Origin: Phoronis australis
Lineage: Eukaryota > Phoronida > Phoronidae
Reading direction: 5' to 3'
DNA: 64,000 bases
Assembly (NCBI GenBank): GCA_002633005.1
Contig: NMRA01000020.1
Span: 702,803 to 766,802 of the forward strand
A model generated the notes under the pieces. It ran no database searches. It saw nothing but the letters and a program-made list of their open reading frames with translations, and was not told the origin of the DNA. Below are positions 53,663 to 64,000 of this stretch, piece by piece (within the stretch, counting starts at the first letter, position 1; every line of letters starts with the position of its first letter). The position numbers were made by a program, and so were the translations under genes.

Positions 53663-56600
53663 GTAAGTATTTACTACCAGGTGTATGCCTAATTTAACTC
53701 AACAATTTACGTGTCATTTTAGCTATTAACTCCACGCAACAAATCAAATCGCATTTCCGAGTGAAAATGTACTTTTTAACGTTAGTGCTTTTTCAAAGCA
53801 AACATAGTACTTACTTTTAGATATCATTTTTGTAATTTCTAGACGTGACGGAACATAAAAGCCTCAACAAAATGATATTTAACTTTACTTGAATGCATAA
53901 ACAAACTGCGTTGGAGTTTACGAATGTGCCCAATTTCTCGTAATAATTAACTGAGTCTACGCTTGAACAAAGTTAACCATATGGACTGGTCCTAAAACCG
54001 ATGAATTTGTTTCAGCTAGTTTGAAATTTTTATTTTGGTTCGACAAAGTGATGGCTCACGTTACTCCAAAGCGCCTGACCATTGTAAAATCGAAAGAAAC
54101 GTTCACCAAATGATTTCATTAATAAAGGTAACACATAATCGCTATGAGTGTTTATGCTAAAAATTAATAATTTGCACAAAAAACTGCGTACACTGGATTT
54201 TCGTTANCAATTTCCGACCGGTCGGCCAAAAATTCGTGATGTGTGCTGTAACTGAGTCTACGCTTGAACAAAGTTAACCATATGGACTGGTCCTAAAACC
54301 GATGAATTTGTTTCAGCTAGTTTGAAATTTTTATTTTGGTTCGACAAAGTGATGGCTCACGTTACTCCAAAGCGCCTGACCATTGTAAAATCGAAAGAAA
54401 CGTTCACCAAATGATTTCATTAATAAAGGTAACACATAATCGCTATGAGTGTTTATGCTAAAAATTAATAATTTGCACAAAAAACTGCGTACACTGGATT
54501 TTCGTTAAACAAAATTGACAATTATTTTGTGTTCTTGAGTTGTCATAATTGATGAGATACTCTCACGAGTTAGAATTTTTGCCCTACTTTCTTCGTGTTC
54601 TCGTGTTTTCAGCAGAATTGAACAGATCGAGTTATTTGTGTTCTTGTGTGAAACGCGCGTAAACACAGCATAATCCAAAAATATTCAGGCCAAATGATTC
54701 GGTAATACCCTTCATGACGACTCGGCAAAGCCAAATTCATTGTCAGAGTAGTCTCCCCTGATGACTGAGAATGAAGGGAATTAACAGTATGGTCATAAAC
54801 TTGGCTAAGCCATTCTGTAATCAAAATTTTGTATCCCTAACGATTATTACCAGTCATGACAGTGAAACGGTATTTTGTCGGTCGAAATTACACGTCCTGT
54901 TAATAGCATAAGCAAGAGCCTCTTGAACAAGTGTTAAATTTGATGTGTTTGCTCGATATATTCTTAGCGTTTTTCAACCAATTACTTATCTTAAGTCACC
55001 AGCTGGGGACACAAAATTAAGGGTAATGAACTATGTTTTGGCAAATTTACGAATACTGACAAGAGCTTATCAGTGAATCTCAGAAACAAAGTACTGTAAT
55101 ACACGATCCTAAAAATGATGGAAAGAAATTTAGAAGTTCATTGCACTTACTTTGAAATGGGCAAGCGTGATTTTAATCATTAAAACGCTTCCGGCCAGTT
55201 TATCGACGTTCGTGGGAAAGACTCACTCCTCCACTAACAAAGGGTCTACATTGTGACTCGTCGAGAATCGTGTTATAGCATTTAATGTCTCAGGAACTCA
55301 CTGGTGTTGCTGTTCCGCTACACCGCTACCACTGGATTGTTTCTGCTTCAACGACAACGTATGCCGTCAACATGACAATATGTCAGTGAAACCGACATAT
55401 ATATTTTCGCCTGCCATTACGTTGAAAGGTAGTCTGGTTACCATGGATTTTGGCAAGTACGCGAATCCAGAGTCAAAGTATTCCCAGGAAATTGTAAGGA
55501 AACAAGGTTGTAGCAAGTTGAATAACGGAAAGATACGGGAAATGGTTGGTGAGGATGGTGCCAATCTCGTTTGCGGACCCGTTCATTTTGCAAACATTTT
55601 CATTTGGGATAGTAAGGACGTGTTTTATTCCTTCCAATTTCCAGTAGCTCGATCCCTTTAATCTCTGAACCAGCATTCCGTCCCCTTAAAACATCCCGTG
55701 AGTCTACCGAGAGAGTTTCTCGGAAGAGTTGAATTTGCTCATGACTTCACCTAGGCCTACACGCAGAATGGCGCAGGTTTGCATGTACACAGCCAAGTAA
55801 TTTCGTTACTAGTGGATGCTTTAGGACAAGGCAGTATGTGCCACCAAAATGTGACAACATACTGCATTCGAAGTATATATGTACAGGTATGACAATAAAT
55901 GTCACTATTACAGGATTTGGACACATTTTGAAGTTACAGAGTCAATGCCCGAAGTCAATGTTCCTCTATATAGACCGATCTTAACTTCATATTGACCTTT
56001 GCAATGGTAACGCAGTTTGGAGTAATGCGGAACTCATATTCGAGTCCTCCAGGCTGCGACATATGTTGACACACTCGATATATATGGTCGTCCGAGTTAC
56101 AATTTGTGTCGATAATAACTGTGCATGTTGTTGCACTTGACATAGGGCCTGTATGCATATTATCGCGCGGGCGACAGTATGTGTCGAGATCGACAATACC
56201 TTCTGTTTCCATAACTAAATTCGCCCTGGAATACATCTAGTTATGTATTTTTATCAGGTTTCTTTGATTGCCAGTGTTGGGGCAAATGGCGTAATCGTAG
56301 AAGTGCGCAACGTCATTTGGAAATACGATCCTAGTCCACAGAATGTTTCTGCCGGAGATATTGTAGACGTCAATCCAACGATTGATTTGGAGTTGAACAA
56401 CACAAATGCAGAGCCAGTCGAAATCTGGGTATCGTGCATGTAAGTAAAGAATAAAGGTACTGCACTTTTTGACTTGATGGTGAGTATCTCAGTTCGTCGG
56501 AGTTATATATTGCTGAGTCTATGGAAATTTGATAAGTGCAATGCGAGACTCGTGAATATGCTCTTCCATTATGAACACAACTCACTGGCCTGTAAACTCA

Positions 56601-59600
56601 TTGACTATCTCACAATATATCCTATCTACATTCTTAAAACACCGATTACGCAGTCATATCAACAAAAATGCGTGGATAAGTAAGAAGGAGTTGAGTTGGT
56701 GAGCCGTGTTTACGTGTGCCAGAACCGTGTGTGAAGTCTGTGAGCCGTCTTCTATGGTGGACGTTAGCTATGTTTCATTTGATCTGGGTGCAGAAGCCGT
56801 GTTTTGTGTGGATCCAAGCTCAACTAAAGTACCTGGTTCCAATGAGTTACTTTAAATCAAACACTTGAAGATATATATGATGTTAAGTTATATGTAACAT
56901 GTTGTAATATTGTCCCATTGTCTGTTTTCAAACTGCAAGCCTTTGTGAAAACAATTTTGTACCTCCCTCGACCCGGAACCCTTCAGGTACATGCATTTTG
57001 GTAGACTCAACTTATCCTTCGGAGGTATTTCATATCTGCGCGTGTGCAAACTTCAGTCAGACTAGAAAGTCATTCAGTGTCAAAGTGGAGAGTGCCAGCA
57101 TATTCGCCACTATATTCGTGTGGCAGCACGCTAAAACGTAAAATAACATAACAGCAGGAACTAGACCACCGATTAAGGATGACACCAAGCACGTCTTTTG
57201 TAACTTGACAGGTGAAAAGTAATAATTTTTAACTATACTTCTACTGACCAAACCTCTTTGCTGTTCTAATTGAAGTTCGAACATGCGCAGACATGAAACA
57301 CTTCCGTTAGATAATTTGAGATTATGAAAATACCCTAGGTCTTCCGGATGGCTGCGACTACAATAAATAAATCCTCGGCTATCCTATTCCCGTGACATTG
57401 TTCATCATTTCAGGAACGATTCCTGCGTGCCGGCCATGTTGGTCCTTATACGTACATGTATTGATACCACCTGTGTGTCACACCAATGTTATTTTGAATG
57501 GTTGTTTTTGATTGACATTTTGGTTATTGACATACACATTTAGTTGTCAAAATATATAGCCGTTTGTTTACAAGCGAACCGAAGTATCTAATAAAATTCT
57601 AAGTTGAATTCGTGAATACGTCACACTTTCCGGAGTCAGTACTACAAAATTGTGCTAAATGACCGACAACACTAACAAATTACAGGAAACAGCTTATTAT
57701 TTAAAATGACTTATTCACATTAAAATGACATTGTCAAAAATTGAATTTCGGGTGTTAAAAGCGGGGCTCACCTATATTAATATAGAGCGGCCCGCCGAAA
57801 GGCGGCCGGAGCGCGGAGCTCACCTATATTAATAGAGAGGTTCTCGCCGAAAGGCGGCTGGAGAGAGGGGCCCTATTATACTAATATGGGCGGGCTACGC
57901 TGTCAGGCCGTCATCCGGCAAGGCCACCTATATTAATATGAGTGACGCCGCCCGACGAGCGAGATCAGTAAGTGTATTTCTTATATCGTCCTATATAAAA
58001 CCAGGATCAAAATATATAGAGGAAACTGTCCGTAAAATTTATTATATTACTCATTTTGATTTCGCACAAAAGTAGAACCGGAAATGTGAAGGGCAATTTT
58101 GAGTTCGATTTCGCCAGATCTCGCTGATCACAAGATATTTACATTCTTTTGGTTTTGGACGTAGTCAAGTAAAATTTAAATGCCAAAATCAAAAAATAAC
58201 AGGCCAAGTTTGGGTACTACTGTAAATTACTTAGCGATAATTATTACCTGGCTATAGAACCGGACAATTTTAATGTTTCGGAAATCCCCAGGAGCATACA
58301 ATGAGTGCATCTGTTATCGACACACACTGATTAATCGAAACTAATAATTTTATAAAAGGTGCTGAATTTCCCCCGTGGTTACCTGAATCCAGTTCCTGAA
58401 AAATAGTCGAAAATGTGCTGCAACTGTGCATTTCTATTCCTATTTGTGAGTCCAAAACGCGTCATACTAGTGGCAGATACGTCATCACTAAACATCCGAA
58501 TACGCCGCGTACTGTATTCACTTATAGGCAGAAGAGTCTACATGTATTCCCGTTGCCTAGACTTCTAACCGCGAGTGTCTCGCGCGTAACGAGCGTCACG
58601 GACAACGTGCCATGACCGTCCGTAAATATTCGTGAATGAATGGTTGTGGAGCAGATATTTACATATGTTCTGCAACATAACTTCCTTTGCCAGACATCGA
58701 ATCTTCTCAGTTGATACTTTTAGAATGAAGAGTCATCGAAACTGGGTGAGATCTCATGCTAAAGCACAAGTAGTTATACCAGCGAAAACGGATAAAGCTT
58801 TCCAACTCAATGATTGCCACCTCTTGATACACACGCTGAAGAGGGGCGACTACGATATCTGGATGCACATACACGTTAGAAAATCAGCTCATGAGGGCAA
58901 CGACTGGGTCAAGGAGCACTTGAGCACTACTTCAAAATCTACCTCCTTCAAGGTTTCAAAAGGCAATTTCAGAACCCTGTGCAATCAACCAGCCGGCCCC
59001 AAAAGTGATATCTACATTATGCCGAGTCTGACTGGGCCTTCAAAGACGTTAGTTGGGATAGTCAATGTGTTCACGATCCATGAAAATTTTACATTCTGGA
59101 ATACATACGACCACGAGCTGATGATTCCATACCGATACAGGTCAGTTTATCAAAATGCTTACTGTAACATTTCATGACTATCTGTTTGAACAAATACCAC
59201 AGCTGTTATTCTTTGGTTTGTTTTATAACTGTTTTTAGAATAGTTTGTTTTTCTGATAAGCCCGCTCGATAGAATTTGCCGATACACTACCTACTCCTCT
59301 TGGTGACCATGGCTAGTTCCAATGAATTCTACCTGAATAGCTTTTTACAGTCGAAAATGACGGACTGTCATTCTCTTTTCTGAGGCGTGTACACGTGTAA
59401 AAATATAGCATTCATCTTGAAATATATAAGTTATTGACAACCCTCAACCAAAAAATAAAAAATGAGCCTTGGAGTAGATGCAGATTAACCATTTACCAGC
59501 TTGTGTCGTTCTCGTGTTCACGTGATAATGCATTTTTTGAAACATGTCAGGTAATGTAAGTATTGAAATATGTAAATCTTGTATACATGTACCGACATCG

Positions 59601-61111
59601 GGAAATTTTAAATCTGGTCGTCACGTCTCCCGTTGGCCACGTCACGTGAGACGTGACCTAATGAACGTAAGTCTGAAAAAACTCCTGCCCCGATCGAGAC
59701 TCGAACCCTAGACCTTCTGCTAACAGTGCACGGCTAGCAGAACATCGCGGGTTCGAGACACGACACTTAAAAAATGTAAAATCTGAAAAACATTTTTGTT
59801 ATTGAGATAGCGTGCAGTCTGAAATTCAATCACGGTTAAACTCGATGGACCCTGTCTCAATACATATCCTTTTCCGAAGGTTGGAATTGTGCTCGAAAAT
59901 CAATCGTTCAAAAACCCAATTTAATGTCAAATGTCGAACACTCGCCGTTTCTTTTTCGATTTATGTTCCAAACTACGATTGCTGGTCATGACAGTCACTT
60001 TGATGTATTCAAGTTTCCTTCTTTGGTTTGAATTTGCAAAACAGCCCCATACCAAAAGCGGTAAGAACATGACTAATTAGCATAATTTATCATTGAAACT
60101 GCACACTTTTAGGGGTTTTGTAAAAGGATAGTACACCATGTTTTTGCGATTTTAATTGTTAAAACGGGTAGTGACTACAACTTAGCACCTAAATCTTTGT
60201 AACAAAATATTTCTCCTTAATTCCCGTGGTCTCTCGAGTTAGGCCTAAACATGAAAGACGCTTCGGGCTAGATTGTTGACGGTTGTGGGCAAAGACAGCC
60301 ACTTTGAATAACAAAGAATCAACTTTGTGGCACAAAAGGAAATTGGTGATCTTGTAATAGCCCAACGTGAAATCTGTTTTCCATGAAATCACCAAAACAA
60401 ATATTCATTTATGAAGGTTTAAGGCCAGCGCAGACGGAGAGTTAACAGCTCATCTGGCTGTTTCAAGTGAAACTTAATTGAACTGTCAGCTCCTATCAAG
60501 GCTTGATGAATGAAATAACTCGTAGTTCTTTAAGTTGTGGTTGGTCGTGCTTTCACGCCTTGTGAGCTCTCAGCTCAGTTAACTTTCAATTGTACAGCCA
60601 ACTGAACTCCCATCGCTGTCTGCGCTTCGCTGCGTACGCTTGCCTCCCCTCACCGTGTATACGTGTATCTATTGTGCCTTGCCGAATGCAATTTTTTTCA
60701 CTTTGTTGCAACTTCAAATGGAAAAGCAGTTAAGATCATTGGTGACACCCTCAACTGCAGAGATAATTTGTAATGGATAAGTCAGTGGGCGACTGTCATA
60801 AATATAACACCTGCAGTCGCTAATAGTTTTTCAGCTGATATCGCCTGTCTGTTGGAAAGTGTCAAATATATAGGTTATTTAAACATTGTGCTTACAGGGT
60901 AAAAGACCAGGCTAAACACGGAATCGAGGGCGACTTCGAGATCATCATTCCAGCCAAATGTCACGGTCGTCTCCATTGGTCGAAAAATCTCCTGTATACC
61001 TACTATCAAGCGCGACCGTATGAAGTTTTCGGGTGGGCCGCTGCCTGTTTGCCTTATAAGTATAAGTCTGTTTGTAAGAAGTTCCATCACCGGGTCGATG
61101 ATGCGCAATAG
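53633..61111 (+). CDS. Four-exon gene of an unrecognised secreted protein family (plus copy)
   Basis: Exons 53633-53662, 56258-56439, 58724-59140 and 60898-61111 join in phases 0, 2 and 2 and total 843 bases, giving 280 residues. Exon 1 and the start of exon 2 encode a hydrophobic signal peptide, so the product is likely secreted. Six cysteines are shared with the minus copy and could make disulfides. The C-terminal part, with IPAKCHG and FGWAAAC, is the most conserved. All exons after the first have a counterpart in the minus copy at 12.5-35.3 kb. The family is not one I can name. A polar beta pattern, with N-rich strands after a YDP motif, distantly recalls aerolysin/ETX-MTX2-type proteins, but this is inference. 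No overt pseudogene lesion was seen. Confidence 0.78.
53948..54507 (+). repeat. 259-base direct duplication next to an isolated n
   Basis: Copy 1 (53948-54206) ends right at the n (54207). Copy 2 (54249-54507) is identical by eye, at an offset of 301 bases. This looks like an assembly joint inside intron 1 of the plus-copy gene. Confidence 0.85.
54508..55954. other. Intron 1 of the plus-copy gene
   Basis: A 93-codon plus frame at 55380-55661 has no recognisable domain. No transposon was recognised. Confidence 0.4.
55955..56236 (-). other. Antisense 93-codon frame, possibly a divergent relative of the flanking gene
   Basis: This minus-strand ATG-started frame lies within intron 1 of the plus-copy gene, ending 21 bases from exon 2. 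It contains YCRPRDN, HTGPMSS, IYRVCQH and YEFRITPNC in the same order as C...TGP...YRV...F-x-x-x-IP-x-x-C in the two paralogues. The spacing is shorter and there are no introns. It could be a processed, inverted fragment of a third copy or a chance match. Confidence 0.3.
56258..56439 (+). CDS. Exon 2 of the plus-copy gene
   Basis: Acceptor TTTTTATCAG precedes 56258 and donor GTAAGT follows 56439. The exon has 182 bases, enters in phase 0 and leaves in phase 2. It encodes the end of the signal peptide, then WKYDPSPQNVSAGD, DVNPTIDLELNN and IWVSC. Confidence 0.78.
56440..57754. other. Intron 2 of the plus-copy gene, first part
   Basis: Nothing recognised; short frames only. Confidence 0.4.
57755..57965. 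repeat. GC-rich compound repeat with ATTAATAT palindromes and GAAA-loop hairpins
   Basis: CTATATTAATA or a variant recurs four times (about 57,772, 57,823, 57,871 and 57,929), at intervals of about 50-58 bases. Between the first copies lie CCGCCGAAAGGCGG (perfect stem with GAAA loop) and its variant CGCCGAAAGGCG. The local composition is much more GC-rich than the surroundings. It is in intron 2 of the plus-copy gene. Confidence 0.7.
57966..58723. other. Intron 2 of the plus-copy gene, last part
   Basis: Nothing recognised. Confidence 0.4.
58724..59140 (+). CDS. Exon 3 of the plus-copy gene (fused equivalent of minus-copy exons 3 and 4)
   Basis: Acceptor CTTTTAG precedes 58724; the exon ends CGATACAG before GTCAGT. 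Its 417 bases encode VVIPAKTD, LNDCHL, NFRTLC, IMPSLTGP and TIHENFTFWN. The minus copy has these on two exons separated by a 14.6-kb intron. Which state is ancestral cannot be told from two copies. Confidence 0.8.
59141..60897. other. Intron 3 of the plus-copy gene with tRNA-like B boxes
   Basis: Around 59,690-59,760, two B-box-like sequences face each other: GGTTCGAGTCTCG on the minus strand (59,697-59,709) and GGTTCGAGAC on the plus strand (59,749-59,758). They may derive from a SINE. No complete tRNA fold was found. Nothing else was seen. Confidence 0.4.
60898..61111 (+). CDS. Last exon of the plus-copy gene
   Basis: Acceptor GCTTACAG precedes 60898 and the stop TAG is at 61109-61111. It encodes KDQAKHG, IIIPAKCHG, VFGWAAAC and KFHHRVDDA, aligning closely with 12746-12527 of the minus copy. 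Confidence 0.85.
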
Positions 61112-64000
61112 AAGAAAGAAAATCGTTCATAGAAGTTCCATTGCCAACACAGAAACCTTGTTTATTGAAACACAGGCCCTCTTATCAGCCGCCTGACAGG
61201 ATACTATTATTGAGAAAGGTGAACAACTGCTATCCAATATGGTCGCCCTCTAGGCACTTCCAGAACAACTCAAAGCATGTCAATTAACATTAATTTATGC
61301 CATCTCTGACTACAACACGTTAATTTGTTACATTCTTTGACATTGACACCAACAAATAACATTTGTACCTCCAGATTTTCCTATGTCAAATAGACAACAT
61401 TCAGGGCAAATTGTCTTGGCAGACTTTCTTCATTAACGTCAACCAATGCGCATTCTCATTAGGCCACTCCCAACATCACCAAAACGTTTACATCAACTAA
61501 AGACAACAAAAGTTACAGTAGAGACAGAGAACTCCAGGAGCACGCTGATAGGGTACAAACAAAATAGGCCAACTTTTCCAGGGACTTCCGAATTTCCGCA
61601 CTATTCTAAAACTCATACTCTACCTGCGGAAGTTGCAAGGTCCAAGTGAATCAAATTATACCACAATTTATTGGTAAGGAAAAGTCACATGATCAAAGAC
61701 GTCAGTGGTACATGTAAAACATCAGTATGTTCAACACAAGTCTCTTTTTGCCCAAAGCAATTTTCAAAACGACTTTTGCCAAAAGGCAGTTGTGGTCTGT
61801 GAGAAACGACGTCTATAGAGTTTTCATTACACCTACTGACCTAGTTTTTACTTGTATCAGCCATGTTTGGAAACGAGGTCAATCGCCAGCGTCATAATGG
61901 GATTTCGTAAGGGGAAGCGGAGTTTTTGGAACTGCCTTGAACAGAGCAAAAGTGTTTATTTATTAATCCGGGTATGCTTCATAACAACAGTGGATATGGA
62001 ATATTCCAAATTTCTCTTAAAACTGTTGCTTGCCAAAATTTCGAGCAAAGCCACCACAAAGTATCGTTTCTGGCTGAAAACGGCTTGAGCGCAGAAAGTA
62101 TGAAATTCATGAGCATTCAGGCGTTTGTGTGATAAAGGACCCACTTCGTCAATAAATACGCAATGGTAATAGATTGCCTTGTATATTAGTCAGGTCGTTC
62201 TATTAACTTGACATGTTTGTGTTTTCTTCAGTATACTTATTTTATCTGTGATTAAAATAGTGATGGAACAATAGGTTAGTTTTATTTTTCACGAAGTGTT
62301 GTTTTAAGCGTTTTGCTGGGGCACTCTGTAATCACTCTGTTACCCGTAAGAAGATAAACAGTGATTGACAGGTACTTTTTAAGTGCGGAATTCCGAGCCA
62401 CACTAATTCTTTGAGATACAGAAGTTACGTAATCGTTTCACTGTCCCGCTGATGTGATTTCGGCAGTTTGTAACGCATGCACAATCTCCCATTAGGTTAA
62501 CAGTTATCGTACACTTGAAACAGATATAAACATTACAACTAAGAAATAAAACAAGAAACATCGGGCTGACGGCGGACCAGAAATACCATCTAAGCGCAAG
62601 TCTCCGTGATGCCCAACCGCAGCAGGACTAGGGCGGAAAATCGCAAGAAGATCCGTTTATTCTTTGAAATTAGTAAATCAGTCGTCCAATAGTTATCCAA
62701 ATTTGCTACTCTACTTTCAACTCCTGATTTAGCTACAAAACCATGTGACACATCCTCGAGGACACATTCCTAAGTCAACGTACATGTATGCCGTGTACTA
62801 TTCCCTTTCATAGATCTCAGAACGTGAGCTTTTCACTGGCAGTTTTATCAAATAAAACGTGACACGTGAATTTCATTGGCAAAAACATTAACTCTTGAAT
62901 CTTCCACAACTGCTGAAAAATCGCCTTGCTTTGGTGCCCAGTAGTCATCTCCTCGAGGAAATTACATGCCATGCGACACTGCATGACAAACGAAATGAAA
63001 ATGGTCGGGTCGACAAGCAAGTCGCCAATTGTGAACTTATCCACTAAGCTTTACTCAGTTTCCCTGCCGTAAGATTCTAACCTTGTTCCAGTTGTTGCCG
63101 CCACGCGAGAGTGTGTATTTTTCCTTCTTGGTCATTTTGCGTGTATGTTGTGTTTTCAAAGAGGTACGTGATTTTGGCTAGATTTTTCTCGTCGCGAATG
63201 AGCTAGTGAACTCTACCCTAGGATGCCTACTACCGGTACCACACGAACAACAAAATCCTATGTCTTTTGACTTTATTGCATATACTTCGAGACCATTGGC
63301 CCATAGTACAACAAATATGCGAAGCATATGCGATACATACATAAAATAAAATGAAAGTAACCAGAGGAGCAAAACAAGAAATAGAAATTTATCAACGATT
63401 ACAGGAACCTACAGCTTTCTATCTTAAAAGAAAACAATAGTAAACAATTTCACTAATGTAGCTTATACATTTTCATCACAGCTTGTTAATAACCTTTTAA
63501 ACTGCTGGCGTTTGGTTCACATCTGAACTCCGATGCGATAAATACATTACTTAGATTCAAATGCAGCGTGCAAATACATCTACAATGAAAGTCGTGTTCT
63601 ATATTTTTCAGTACAAAATGGGCAAAATTGAAAATGTCGGTCATTATGAATGTGTCGTCCAGATCCAATAGCTAATTTACGATATTATAATCTGAGAACG
63701 GTAGTAGTGTCATAGCACGAATAAGTACAGATAGTAAACCCAGTGCTAAATAACGTTCAAAACTAAAATCTAACCTGATTACAGAGTATGTTTCAATCTT
63801 TGTACTATTATTAATATCCCACTGCCACTCTTGCAAATAACAGTCCTTCAATATTTCTTCCAAAAGTACAAGAAAAAATTTTGTAACAACCAATACCTTG
63901 TTGGAACCGCACTACTCCAAAACCGGCATAACGTCAAAGTAACAATCCAATTGCTCACTCTCGTGTAACTTTACCAACACTATCTAACTCAAAAAGCATG
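61112..64000. other. Right end of window; one possible antisense exon
   Basis: A 75-codon minus-strand frame at 63044-62817 (FISFVMQCRMACNF, KIQELMFLPMKF) has no recognisable domain and lacks strong splice sites. No other gene, repeat or RNA was seen. Confidence 0.35.

Noticed and set aside
55380-55661. 93-codon plus-strand gene in intron 1
   Set aside because: No domain, no matching paralogue exon and no clear splice borders.
59683-59765. tRNA gene on the minus strand
   Set aside because: The T-stem does not pair and no acceptor stem could be drawn.
1-64000. CRISPR array, bacterial operons or riboswitches
   Set aside because: No spaced repeats of that type; introns, LTR elements and MITEs show an animal nuclear genome.

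Overview
This is a 64-kb piece of an animal nuclear genome: spliced genes with GT-AG introns, a PDE10-type cyclic nucleotide phosphodiesterase, Ty3-type, BEL/Pao and non-LTR retrotransposons, MITEs, satellites and many TACATGTA palindromes. A marine invertebrate (hemichordate, cephalochordate or lophotrochozoan) is the most likely kind of source, but no species can be named from the sequence. The assembly is draft quality: one 108-n gap at 32,856-32,963 and four isolated n bases, three of which sit at direct duplications that look like uncollapsed allelic overlaps.

Layout: 1-2.1 kb holds a decayed minus-strand LINE. An 843-codon PDE10-like reading frame without introns lies at 4.2-6.8 kb. At 7.6-9.3 kb there is a satellite field with a recurring AACTTGGAAT motif and hairpins. 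From 12.5 to 35.3 kb runs a minus-strand multi-exon gene whose largest intron contains a complete, very young Ty3-type LTR retrotransposon (16.1-21.05 kb), a degraded LINE (21.6-25.8 kb) and a MITE. At 30-34 kb there is a threefold interspersed repeat around the assembly gap. At 38-48 kb lie old transposon relics: a LINE, a hAT-like MITE, a BEL/Pao reverse transcriptase, a foldback element and a TTAA-flanked element carrying a P2X7-ballast-like reading frame. At 53.6-61.1 kb is a plus-strand four-exon gene paralogous to the 12.5-35.3 kb gene.

The most interesting content is the pair of paralogues. They are divergently oriented, share exon order, intron phases and six cysteines, and the plus copy has a signal-peptide exon. 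I do not recognise the family by name. The strand pattern weakly recalls secreted aerolysin/ETX-MTX2-type beta proteins, which is inference only. The minus copy has one extra intron, which is where the retrotransposons sit.

Most other intervals contain no convincing genes. A few isolated minus-strand reading frames bounded by plausible splice sites (9.9, 27.7, 48.7, 50.9 and 62.9 kb) may be exons of unrecognised genes and are flagged with low confidence.
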